A program made the position numbers and the translations under genes. A model generated the notes under the pieces. That model did not search any database. It was not told where the DNA came from and worked only from the letters and a program-made list of their open reading frames with translations. A DNA stretch of 36,912 nucleotides from Mollicutes bacterium (GTDB taxonomy: Bacteria > Bacillota_I > Bacilli_A > RF39 > UBA660): NCBI GenBank assembly GCA_012838395.1, contig DUPI01000053.1:1-36912 (forward strand), in the 5' to 3' direction. Position 1 is the first letter of the stretch. Each line of letters starts with the position of its first letter. Below are positions 8,868-16,955 of the stretch, in pieces.

Positions 8868-9320
8868 ATGAAATTTGTCAAAAAACACAAATTAAAAGTT
8901 ATCTTTTTTGCTGTTTTTCTAATATTAATGATTTCAGCATTTATTGGTATTAAACAATTACTGTATCCAGATTTTCGTAAAAATCTTTATGGCAGTCGTT
9001 TAGAAGGAATTGAAGAGTTTAATGTTGATAAAAATCGATTGAAAAAAGTAAGTGAAAAATTGGAAACGGAAGATAAAGTTGAAAAGGTAAGTTATACTTT
9101 ATCGGGTCGTATTATTAATTTCAACATCCAATTTGATGGTGATGTTGATTTAATTAGCTCACAATCTTTTGGAGATAAGGTATTAGAAAATTTTAGTGAA
9201 GATGAAAAAAGTTATTTTGACTTCCAAGTTTATTTAACCAGTAATGTTGAGGATAGTGAAATATATCCTAAAGTTGGTTATAAGCATAAATCATCATTGA
9301 CCTTTAAGTGGACTAATTGA
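8868..9320 (+). CDS. Membrane-anchored hypothetical protein
   Basis: This is a 150-residue protein of unknown function. A basic N-terminus (MKFVKKHKLKV) leads into one hydrophobic segment (IFFAVFLILMISAFIGI), so most of the protein should be outside the membrane. The extracytoplasmic part looks beta-rich, with VSYTLSGRIINFNIQFDG and YFDFQVYLTSN. The ATG at 8868 follows TTGGAGG; upstream Met codons lie too close to the promoter. It is followed after 16 bp by the GGDEF-like receptor gene and may be co-transcribed with it. I see no catalytic motif. Confidence 0.75.
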   Translation: MKFVKKHKLKVIFFAVFLILMISAFIGIKQLLYPDFRKNLYGSRLEGIEEFNVDKNRLKKVSEKLETEDKVEKVSYTLSGRIINFNIQFDGDVDLISSQSFGDKVLENFSEDEKSYFDFQVYLTSNVEDSEIYPKVGYKHKSSLTFKWTN

Positions 9321-9336
9321 GTTAGGTGGTATTGAT

Positions 9337-11421
9337 ATGAAAAATAAAAGGTTAGTTATAATTATAATAGTTTCATTGTTAGTGCTATTATTAGGCGGAT
9401 ATTATTTTATTACAAAAGAAGATAAAGCAACAACCCTTAATTTAATAGAAAAACAATGGATCGAAAATAATAAAAATACAGTTATGGATATTGGGGTTAT
9501 TAACAATGTTCCCATTTTTAATTATAATGGGGCTGGTGTTTTTTTTGATTTTTTAGAAAATTTAGAAAGAACAACAGGGTTAGAACTCAATAAAGTATCT
9601 TTTCAATATAACGATAAAATCGAATTGGATTATGCTTTTAATATTGTTGATAAAGCATCAGAAAATGATATTTTAATCTATTGTGATAACTATGTAATTG
9701 TTACAAATTCTAAACAAAAATATATTGACGTAAATGAAATTAAAGGATTAACTATAGGTGTTTTAACTTCTGATTTAGAGCAAGTTAGTACCTATTTGAA
9801 AAATGGTAGCGGTAATGTTTTTAAAGTCTATGATTCTGTCGAAAAAATGTTTACGGATATTATTAAACCAGAAGTTAAGACTGATGAAGCAGATGAACTT
9901 AATCCGATTAATGCTTTAGTTGTTCCTAAAACTTTATATTTAAACAAAATTCTTGAAAATGAAAATTTACATATGGCCTATAATATTACAGAATTAAGTA
10001 AAGATTATGTAATTACATTAGGTGAAAAAGATAAATTAAATAATATTTTAGTTAAATATTATGATAAGTGGTCAGCTGAAAACTATCAAAAGAGTTATAG
10101 TAGTCACTTAAATGATACATATTTTAGTTTTAAAATGATTAATGAAAAGGATATTGTTAATTTTAGAAGTAAACAATATAAATATGGATTTGTTGAAAAC
10201 GCACCATACGATACTATAATTAATAAAAAACTATTAGGTTACAACAGTGCATTTTTAAAAGAATTTGCTAAAGTTTCTAATATAGAAATTCTTTATGAAG
10301 ATTATTCAAACAATAAGTCTTTAGTTGAAGCTTTTAATAGTAATAAAATTGATTTAATGTTAGAAAATAATACTAATAATGAATATAAAATGGATGTCTA
10401 TGAGACAATTCCATTTTATAATAATAAATTAGTAGTTATTTCAAATATAAGTAACAATCTAGTTATTAACTCATTAAATTCGTTATCAGATGTTGAGCTA
10501 ATGACGATTGGTAACAGTGAAGTTTCAAATTATTTACTTAAAAACAATTTAAAACTTAAAAGTTACGATAATATTTCAAAATTGGTTAAGAATATTAAAA
10601 AGAATTCAATTATTGTAATTGATAAAGAAATGTATACTTTTTACAGCAATAGTAGTTTCAAAAATCATAAAATTTATTATGAAGAAGATCTACCTAATGA
10701 CTACGGATTAGTTATTAGAGATATCAAAGAAAACAAAATTTTTGCAAACTATTTAGACTTCTATTTATCATTTGCTTGTAATAAGAGTATTATCAATAAT
10801 AGTTATTATGCTTTATTTAATATTGATAAAAAACCAATTATTTTAAAAACTATAATTATTGGATTTTCAGCTTTAATTATTATTGTATCCACAATATTAA
10901 TAAGCAAAACACTTAAAAAAAATAAAGATAACAAAATCGTTAAAGTTGTTACCAAAGAAAATAAAATCAAATATATTGATCAGTTAACATCACTTAAAAA
11001 TAGAACTTATCTAAATGATAATCTTGAAGCATGGGATAATAGTGAAGTTTATCCCCAAGCTATTGTTGTTATTGATTTGAATAATCTCGCATACATTAAT
11101 GATAACTACGGACACGTAGAAGGTGACAAAGTTATCAAGGAAGCGGCTAACATTTTGATTTTAAATCAAATTGAAAACAGCGAAATTATTCGTACGAGTG
11201 GTAATGAGTTTTTAATTTATTTAGTAGGTCATGATGAAAAAAGTGTTATTTCACATATTCGCAAATTAAATAAAGAATTTAAAACATTAGCTCATAATTT
11301 TGGTGCTGCAATTGGTTATAGTATGATTGTAGATGGAATTAAAACTATTGACGACGCCATTAATGAAGCTACACTTGATATGCGCGATAATAAAGAAATA
11401 CAGGAAAGTGAAGGCAAGTAA
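9337..11421 (+). CDS. Transmembrane sensor with two SBP-like domains and a degenerate GGDEF domain
   Basis: This 694-residue protein has a membrane segment near the N-terminus (VIIIIVSLLVLLLGGYYF), then two successive extracytoplasmic domains resembling family 3 solute-binding proteins (about 45-245 and 260-490; the second starts KYGFVENAPYDT). A second membrane segment (IIIGFSALIIIVSTILI, about 508-526) is followed by a cytoplasmic GGDEF domain. That domain has DQLTSLKNRTYL and YINDNYGHVEGD, as in diguanylate cyclases, but the signature loop is SGNEF (621-625) instead of GGDEF/GGEEF. The third position normally binds metal and the substrate phosphates, so cyclase activity is doubtful; a GTP-binding or pseudo-enzyme role is possible. 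The ligand is unknown; amino acids are typical of this sensor fold. Confidence 0.85.
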   Translation: MKNKRLVIIIIVSLLVLLLGGYYFITKEDKATTLNLIEKQWIENNKNTVMDIGVINNVPIFNYNGAGVFFDFLENLERTTGLELNKVSFQYNDKIELDYAFNIVDKASENDILIYCDNYVIVTNSKQKYIDVNEIKGLTIGVLTSDLEQVSTYLKNGSGNVFKVYDSVEKMFTDIIKPEVKTDEADELNPINALVVPKTLYLNKILENENLHMAYNITELSKDYVITLGEKDKLNNILVKYYDKWSAENYQKSYSSHLNDTYFSFKMINEKDIVNFRSKQYKYGFVENAPYDTIINKKLLGYNSAFLKEFAKVSNIEILYEDYSNNKSLVEAFNSNKIDLMLENNTNNEYKMDVYETIPFYNNKLVVISNISNNLVINSLNSLSDVELMTIGNSEVSNYLLKNNLKLKSYDNISKLVKNIKKNSIIVIDKEMYTFYSNSSFKNHKIYYEEDLPNDYGLVIRDIKENKIFANYLDFYLSFACNKSIINNSYYALFNIDKKPIILKTIIIGFSALIIIVSTILISKTLKKNKDNKIVKVVTKENKIKYIDQLTSLKNRTYLNDNLEAWDNSEVYPQAIVVIDLNNLAYINDNYGHVEGDKVIKEAANILILNQIENSEIIRTSGNEFLIYLVGHDEKSVISHIRKLNKEFKTLAHNFGAAIGYSMIVDGIKTIDDAINEATLDMRDNKEIQESEGK

Positions 11422-11440
11422 ATTGATTAGGATGATAAAT

Positions 11441-12271
11441 ATGTCAACCATTAAAAAAAATGTTTCAACTATAATAAATATGATAAAAAAACCAGAAATG
11501 GAAATATTACCTGGACATGTAGCATTTTCATTGGTAATTTCAGTTGCGCCAATTTTAACAATATTTGTCTTGGCAGCATCAACCTTATCTATTTCGGTTG
11601 AATCACTTATTAATTTTATGCTTAAAACTTTTCCCAAAGATGTTAGTGACTTATTAATCCCTTTTGTTAGTGGTACAGGATTTGATATAAACGTAGGAAT
11701 ATCATTAATCGTTGGTTTGTTAATTGCTTCTAACGGTTTGTACTCCGTAGTTACCACATCGAACACTCTTTATAAAAAGGGGAGTTCGACAAGTTTAAGA
11801 AGAAGAATAAAATCTTTAGTTTTAACATTGTTATTAGTTTTCCTGTTTGTTTTTATTTTACTTGTATTAGCATTCGGCAATAACATTGTAAAACTAGTCT
11901 TAACATTTTTTGTTGATCAAAATGTTATAAAAATAATCTATCAATTTTTTGTATTACTCAAATGGCCGATTGGCTTTATTGCAATCTTTTTTACAATCAA
12001 TCTAATCTATGCCCTTGCTCCAGATTCTCCTGTATCAAGTAAATATACCAGAAAGGGTGCTCTTTTTACAACCTTTGCTTGGATGATTGTAACCGCAATA
12101 TATTCTTATTATGTTAGTAATGTGGCTAGGTATGATGTTTTTTATGGCAGTTTATCAAGTATTATGATTATGATGATTTGGATTTATATTTTGTCATACA
12201 TTTTCGTTCTTGGAATCGCTCTAAATGCAAGGCGATATGAAGCGGAAAAAAATACCAGCAATAATATTTAA
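11441..12271 (+). CDS. YihY/virulence factor BrkB family membrane protein
   Basis: This 276-residue integral membrane protein has six predicted hydrophobic segments. It carries the family features LPGHVAFSLVISVAPILT near the N-terminus, IASNGLYSVVTTSNTLY in the middle, and YGSLSSIMIMMIWIYI near the C-terminus. Despite the name ribonuclease BN in some records, the family has no nuclease motif, and its function is unsettled. The start at 11441 has AGGATGAT six bases upstream; the open frame extends further 5' inside the GGDEF gene but without a ribosome binding site. It follows that gene by 19 bp and is likely in the same transcript. Confidence 0.88.
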   Translation: MSTIKKNVSTIINMIKKPEMEILPGHVAFSLVISVAPILTIFVLAASTLSISVESLINFMLKTFPKDVSDLLIPFVSGTGFDINVGISLIVGLLIASNGLYSVVTTSNTLYKKGSSTSLRRRIKSLVLTLLLVFLFVFILLVLAFGNNIVKLVLTFFVDQNVIKIIYQFFVLLKWPIGFIAIFFTINLIYALAPDSPVSSKYTRKGALFTTFAWMIVTAIYSYYVSNVARYDVFYGSLSSIMIMMIWIYILSYIFVLGIALNARRYEAEKNTSNNI

Positions 12272-12293
12272 AAATAGTAGATACTAATAATGG

Positions 12294-12352
12294 TATCAAT
12301 TAATTACCGATTGATATTAAATACAAGCTACAAATGCTTATTTTATAAGCAT
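12294..12352 (+). repeat. Two tandem hairpins in the yihY 3' region
   Basis: TATCAAT (12294-12300) pairs with ATTGATA (12310-12316). ATGCTTAT (12334-12341) pairs with ATAAGCAT (12345-12352). Neither is followed by a T-run. With the terminator at 12393 they make three consecutive inverted repeats in a 202-bp spacer that otherwise holds only the ltaS promoter. Confidence 0.5.
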
Positions 12353-12392
12353 AAAATCAAGGTAATAAAATGATTAATGGATTGGCCATTTT

Positions 12393-12420
12393 AAAGAGCG
12401 ATTTTATCGCTTTTTGATTT
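12393..12420 (+). terminator. Terminator after the yihY-like gene
   Basis: Stem AAAGAGCGA/TCGCTTTTT with an ATTTTA-type loop, running into TTTTTGATTT. It lies immediately before the -35 box of the ltaS promoter. Confidence 0.7.
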
Positions 12421-12447
12421 GAAAAAAAAACAAAAAAGTGCTATACT
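12419..12447 (+). promoter_or_regulatory. Promoter for the ltaS-type gene
   Basis: TTGAAA (12419-12424) and TATACT (12442-12447) have 17-bp spacing. The ribosome binding site CGAGGTGG follows. Confidence 0.65.
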
Positions 12448-12473
12448 TATTTAGTATATAACGAGGTGGAAAA

Positions 12474-14498
12474 ATGCAAGATTTTTTGAAAAAATTTAAA
12501 AGAGGAGCGAAGACATATCTTAATACTAATATTTTATTTATGTCGTTTGTCCTTAGTTCAGTATTCAATAGTTGGTTACTAAGATTATTTACTGTTAAAA
12601 ATTATTTTGAATTAAAACCGTTATTAGCCGATTTTGCTGTGTGTTTAATAATTGGTTCTTTTGGTTACTTTCTAAAACCTAAAAGTCAATTCAAGTATTT
12701 TTTTGGTTGGTCAATCTTTTTTACCATCCTATGTATTATTAACTCAATATATTATACTAATTATATTTCTTTTGCATCAATCTCGCTTTTATCAACAACT
12801 TTACAATTATTTGATGTAGCGGATGCTGTTGTTGAAAATATCTTAGAAATAAAAGACTTTTTCTACCTGTGGCAACCACTTGCTTTGTTTTATATTAATT
12901 TAAATTTAAAAAAGAATAATTATTTTGAAAAAGTAGAAAAAATTGAAGTTGGTAAAATAAGAGCTTTAAATACTTTAGTTGCAGCTTTAATTGTTATTGG
13001 ATTCTTTGTTTCAATGTTAACTGGATTAGATATTGGTCGATTAGGAAAACAATGGAATCGTGAGTTTATTGTTATGAAGTTTGGACTTTACACCTATCAA
13101 GTTAATGATATAATTAGCACTATAAAACCACAGTTGAATCCTTTGTTCGGCTATGATGAAAATGCCAAAATATTCAGAGAATATTATGAGGAGAGAGTTG
13201 ATCTAACTACCCAAAATAAATATACGGATATTTTTAAAGGTCAAAACATTCTTGCTATTCATGCTGAAAGTATTCAACAAATAGTTGTTGATTTAAAATT
13301 TAATGGAGTTGAATTAACCCCTAATTTAAATAAATTATCTAAAGAAGGATTATATTTTTCCAATTTCTATGCTCAAGAAGGAGTTGGAACCAGTAGTGAT
13401 AGTGAATTCACTCTTAATACTTCGTTAATGCCAACAAGTAGTGGAACAGTTTTTGTAAATTATTGGAATCGGGAATATGTTACAATTCCTAAACTGTTAA
13501 AAGAATTGGGCTATTACTCATTTAGTATGCATGGTAATAATGGAACATATTGGAATCGTAATGTAGTTCATAAAGAGTTTGGGTATGATCGTTTTTACTA
13601 CCATGAAAAAGATTTTGAAATAGATGAAGTAATTGGTCTTGGACTTAGTGACAAATCATTTTTTAGGCAAGCAGTACCCAAAATAAAAGGAATAAGTGAA
13701 AATAATAGCAATTTTTACGGAACAATGATTATGTTAACTAATCACACCCCTTTTTCCGATATTATTAGAAAAGGTTTAGTTGATTTTGAAGTAGATTTTA
13801 AATATAAAAAGTTAAATGAGGAAACAAATAAAAAGGAAACAGTATCAGCTCCATACCTTGAAAACACTAAGATAGGTAATTACTTTAAATCAGTTCATTA
13901 TGCTGATGATGCAATTGGCCAGTTTATAAATGATTTAGACGAGGCAGGAGTATTAGAAAATACTGTTATTGTTATATATGGTGATCATGATGCGAAACTA
14001 AAGAAAAACGAATATGATCGATTTTATAATTATGACCCTTATACCGATAGTTTACTTAGTGAAGATGATCCTGATTATCGCGTAATTGATGCTTATGAAT
14101 TAGAAATAAATAAAAAAGTACCATTAATAATTTGGTCGAAAAACAAAAAATTAGCTACTGAAGTAACAGAAGTTATGGGAATGTATGACATCGCCCCAAC
14201 TTTAGGAAATATGTTTGGATTTAAAAATCCATATGCTTTAGGAAATGATATTTTTAGTATTTCTAATAATATGGTTGTCTTTCCTGATGGGAATTGGATC
14301 ACAAACAAAATGTATTATAATAGCCAGAAAAATGAAGGGAAATTATTAGATCCTAACGAACCCGTTAGTTTTGAAGAAATTGCCTCATACACTGAAAGGG
14401 CTGAGGAAATTTTAAAAGTTTCAGATTCTATTATTGTTTATGATTTAATAAGAAAAACTAAAGAAACAACACAATTAATGGAAGGAGTTGGGCAATAG
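12474..14498 (+). CDS. ltaS: LTA synthase family sulfatase-fold phosphoglycerol transferase
   Basis: This 674-residue membrane enzyme is expected to polymerise or prime glycerol-phosphate on a glycolipid anchor outside the membrane. About five N-terminal membrane segments (residues 20-190) precede the extracellular sulfatase fold. The metal site includes Glu of HAESIQ and YGDHD. The arginine-tryptophan motif HGNNGTYWNRNVV and MLTNHTPF match LtaS closely. The nucleophile position, Thr300 in S. aureus LtaS, is Ser307 here (GTSSDSEF). An insert between YGDHD and the DIAPT motif (about residues 505-560) is longer and more acidic than in S. aureus. The start has CGAGGTGG. It may be the main LTA synthase or a paralog. 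Confidence 0.9.
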   Translation: MQDFLKKFKRGAKTYLNTNILFMSFVLSSVFNSWLLRLFTVKNYFELKPLLADFAVCLIIGSFGYFLKPKSQFKYFFGWSIFFTILCIINSIYYTNYISFASISLLSTTLQLFDVADAVVENILEIKDFFYLWQPLALFYINLNLKKNNYFEKVEKIEVGKIRALNTLVAALIVIGFFVSMLTGLDIGRLGKQWNREFIVMKFGLYTYQVNDIISTIKPQLNPLFGYDENAKIFREYYEERVDLTTQNKYTDIFKGQNILAIHAESIQQIVVDLKFNGVELTPNLNKLSKEGLYFSNFYAQEGVGTSSDSEFTLNTSLMPTSSGTVFVNYWNREYVTIPKLLKELGYYSFSMHGNNGTYWNRNVVHKEFGYDRFYYHEKDFEIDEVIGLGLSDKSFFRQAVPKIKGISENNSNFYGTMIMLTNHTPFSDIIRKGLVDFEVDFKYKKLNEETNKKETVSAPYLENTKIGNYFKSVHYADDAIGQFINDLDEAGVLENTVIVIYGDHDAKLKKNEYDRFYNYDPYTDSLLSEDDPDYRVIDAYELEINKKVPLIIWSKNKKLATEVTEVMGMYDIAPTLGNMFGFKNPYALGNDIFSISNNMVVFPDGNWITNKMYYNSQKNEGKLLDPNEPVSFEEIASYTERAEEILKVSDSIIVYDLIRKTKETTQLMEGVGQ

Positions 14499-15116
14499 AT
14501 GAAAAAGCGCAAACTAAGTAGAAAAAAAATTTTGCTATTTATTGTAATTATTATTGGGGTCGGGGGAGTAATATTTTTGGCAAAAAGTTTTACTAAACCC
14601 AAAGCTAGTTTTAAAAAACCCAAAGTAATTAGTGAAATAAATGGTTATGAATTAAAAGAAGGAGCTAGTTCTTATTATAAAAATCTCTTTAATGATCTTA
14701 AAACGGAATTAAGCAAAGATGAAGTGGATGAAGAGAATTATGCTATAATTATTAGCCAATTGTTTATTAGTGATTGTTTTACTTTAGCTAATAAAGTTAG
14801 CAATACTGATGTTGGTGGTATACAATTTGTCCATGAACCTTTTCAAGATGATTTTGTTTTGATTGCTAAAGAAACACTTTATAGTCACGTTGAAAACAAC
14901 ATTTACGGTAATCGTAAACAAGAACTCCCTATTGTTAGAGAGGTTACCATTACGTCTATCGAAACAAAAAAATATGAATATTTAGGTAAAGAAGATAATA
15001 ATGCTTATTTTGTTAAAACTAATATCGAATATACTAAAGATCTGGGCTATCCTAAAGAAGCATCATTGATAATTATTCATAATGATAGTAAATTAGAAAT
15101 CGCAGAACTAGAGTAA
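14499..15116 (+). CDS. Membrane-anchored hypothetical protein downstream of ltaS
   Basis: This is a 205-residue protein of unknown function. Very basic N-terminal residues (MKKRKLSRKK) precede one membrane segment (ILLFIVIIIGVGGVIFLA), so the rest lies outside. The extracellular part begins with a helix containing YYKNLFNDLKTEL and ends in strands (KYEYLGKEDNNAYFVKTNIEY), a layout compatible with an NTF2-like fold, though that is a guess. Its ATG abuts the ltaS stop, with GGAAGGAG inside ltaS, so translation is coupled. A role in lipoteichoic acid or wall metabolism is suggested by position only. Confidence 0.75.
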   Translation: MKKRKLSRKKILLFIVIIIGVGGVIFLAKSFTKPKASFKKPKVISEINGYELKEGASSYYKNLFNDLKTELSKDEVDEENYAIIISQLFISDCFTLANKVSNTDVGGIQFVHEPFQDDFVLIAKETLYSHVENNIYGNRKQELPIVREVTITSIETKKYEYLGKEDNNAYFVKTNIEYTKDLGYPKEASLIIIHNDSKLEIAELE

Positions 15117-15120
15117 ATAT

Positions 15121-15151
15121 TAAACCTTCTATTGTAATAATAGAAGGTTTA
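15121..15151 (+). terminator. Perfect 13-bp inverted repeat, possible weak terminator
   Basis: TAAACCTTCTATT pairs perfectly with AATAGAAGGTTTA around a GTAAT loop. There is no T-run beyond the stem itself, so termination may be partial. It could also protect the upstream mRNA or separate expression of the metallophosphoesterase. Confidence 0.5.
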
Positions 15152-15169
15152 GCAGTATGGAGGTAATTT

Positions 15170-15988
15170 ATGAGATTAGCAGTTTTAAGTGATATACACG
15201 GCAATTTAACTGCCTTAAAAAGGTGTTTTGAATTAATTGATCATTCAAATATAGATGGTCTTGTTTTTTGTGGTGATTATATCAGTGACATACCACAGAG
15301 TAAAGAAGTTTTAGAATATATAAAAATCAAAAGTAAACAATATAAGACGTGGATTGTTCGAGGAAATCGTGAGGATTATCTTATTGATTATCACGAATCA
15401 CCAGAAAAAAAATGGACCATGGAATCTAATAATGCAGCTATACTAGTAGCTTATCAATCCTTAACTGAAGATGATATTAATGATTTAAAACAAATTAAAA
15501 GATACGAGGTTATTGATATTCCTAATACTGATAAAATATATGTTACCCATAAGTATCGGGATATCAAATACAATGATAAGTTCGATTATAAATATGTTAT
15601 TTTTGGTCATGAGCATAATCAATTGTTTTTTTCTAGAAAGGGAATTCGTTTTTTTAATCCTGGTTCTGCTGGATTGCCAACTGACGGATTTCCAGGTACG
15701 AGTTTATTAATACTTGAATATAAAAATAATGTTTGGTGTCCTGAATTTTATCATTTAGAATATGATTTATCCATTCCCATTAATATCATAAAAAATAGTA
15801 ATATTAATAATGAAACAATTAGATGGGGTGACATGATCATTAGAACTTTAAAAACGGGTAATGATTGTACAGGTTTATATGTTAAAGAAGTTCAAAGAAT
15901 TGCTGCAAGCCAAGGATTATCAACGGTACTAGAAGAGATTCCTTACGATATATGGACTTTAGCTCGCCAAAATTTAAATATGGAATAG
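15170..15988 (+). CDS. Calcineurin-like metallophosphoesterase
   Basis: This 272-residue cytoplasmic phosphoesterase has a complete dinuclear metal site: Asp8 and His10 (SDIHGN), Asp36 (CGDY), Asn66 (GNRED), His127 (VTHKY), His147 and His149 (FGHEHN), followed by FNPGSAGLP. It resembles the YfcE/MJ0936 branch. The C-terminal 80 residues (from about 195) have no motif I recognise and are an extension beyond the 170-residue minimal fold. AUGGAGG precedes the start. The substrate cannot be deduced; phosphodiesters or nucleotides are usual in the family. Confidence 0.88.
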   Translation: MRLAVLSDIHGNLTALKRCFELIDHSNIDGLVFCGDYISDIPQSKEVLEYIKIKSKQYKTWIVRGNREDYLIDYHESPEKKWTMESNNAAILVAYQSLTEDDINDLKQIKRYEVIDIPNTDKIYVTHKYRDIKYNDKFDYKYVIFGHEHNQLFFSRKGIRFFNPGSAGLPTDGFPGTSLLILEYKNNVWCPEFYHLEYDLSIPINIIKNSNINNETIRWGDMIIRTLKTGNDCTGLYVKEVQRIAASQGLSTVLEEIPYDIWTLARQNLNME

Positions 15989-16000
15989 TGTTAAGAGGTG

Positions 16001-16214
16001 ATGTTTATATCTTATTATGAAACAGATGATTGGGTAGAAGGCAATAATAAATATTATAGAGGATATGCTATTCAATTATTATCGTATTTTCACAAAGAAG
16101 AAAATAAAGTTTTAAAAAAACAATTTGAAAAAACTAAAACTAATTATTATAAATAAATACGATGATGTAACAGTTGAAGAAAAGTTTAAAATATATTATA
16201 ATGATATAAGATAG
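16001..16214 (+). pseudogene. Small frameshifted ORF before uppS
   Basis: An ATG at 16001 opens 51 codons (MFISYYETDDWVEGNNKYYR onward), ending TAA at 16154-16156. In the next frame the sequence stays protein-like (NKYDDVTVEEKFKIYYNDIR) to a TAG at 16212-16214, 12 bp before uppS. A one-base shift near 16145-16150 would join the two halves into a protein of about 70 residues. The ribosome binding site AAGAGGTG touches the ATG, which is unusually close. I recognise no family. The second half also contains the uppS promoter, so its open frame could be partly chance. Confidence 0.4.
16174..16202 (+). promoter_or_regulatory. Promoter for uppS-cdsA-rseP
   Basis: TTGAAG (16174-16179) and TATAAT (16197-16202) have 17-bp spacing, 25 bp upstream of the uppS ATG. 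Confidence 0.6.
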
Positions 16215-16226
16215 TGAGGCAGAGTT

Positions 16227-16955
16227 ATGGATGGAAACTTAAAAATTCCTAATCATATTGGTATTATTGTTGATGGAAATGGCAGATGGGCTCAAAATAA
16301 AGGGCTATCTCGTTGTGAAGGACACAAAGCAGGAGCTAAGAACTTAAAGAAAATAATTAGATATGCCTTTTCAAGAGGGGTAAAGGTTTTAAGTATATAT
16401 GTGTTTTCAACCGAGAATTTTAAACGAAGCGATGAAGAAGTAAATTATTTAATGGATTTATTTGTTCAAAGTTTTAAAAATGAATTTGCTAAATTAAAAG
16501 AAGAAAATGTAAAAATTGTTTTTTCAGGGAGAAAAAAGCCCTTACCTAACAAAGTATTAAAAACAATGGATAAGTTAATTTTAGATACTCAAAATAATAC
16601 TGGATATACATTAAATATTTGTTTAAATTATGGTGGACATGCAGAAATTATCGATGCTGTAAAAAAGATAAGCAGTGATGTAAAAGATAATTTACTATCA
16701 ATTGATTTAATAGATGAAAAAATCTTTAATAAATATTTATATAATGATTTACCACCACTAGATTTTTTAATAAGAACTAGCGGGGAATTACGTTTGAGTA
16801 ATTTTATGTTATGGCAATCATCATATGCTGAATTATATTTCCCCAAAATTTATTTTCCAGATTTTAATAACGAGGCATTTGAAGAATCATTAATTGAATA
16901 TAATGTTCGAGAACGTAGATTTGGAGGTATTAAATATGAAAACAAGAATCACTAG
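16227..16955 (+). CDS. uppS: Undecaprenyl diphosphate synthase
   Basis: This 242-residue cis-prenyltransferase makes the C55 lipid carrier for peptidoglycan and other wall polymers. Conserved elements are the catalytic Asp16 in VDGNGRWA, GHKAGA, FSTENFKR, LNYGGHAEI, and RTSGELRLSNFMLWQSSYAE, which binds isopentenyl diphosphate. The start follows GTGAGG. The 3' end overlaps cdsA by 20 bp, giving a tight uppS-cdsA-rseP operon. Confidence 0.96.
   Translation: MDGNLKIPNHIGIIVDGNGRWAQNKGLSRCEGHKAGAKNLKKIIRYAFSRGVKVLSIYVFSTENFKRSDEEVNYLMDLFVQSFKNEFAKLKEENVKIVFSGRKKPLPNKVLKTMDKLILDTQNNTGYTLNICLNYGGHAEIIDAVKKISSDVKDNLLSIDLIDEKIFNKYLYNDLPPLDFLIRTSGELRLSNFMLWQSSYAELYFPKIYFPDFNNEAFEESLIEYNVRERRFGGIKYENKNH

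Noticed and set aside
11333..11440. N-terminal extension of the YihY-like protein inside the GGDEF gene.
   Set aside because: The extension is unlike the family, and the ATG at 11441 has a well-placed AGGATGAT.
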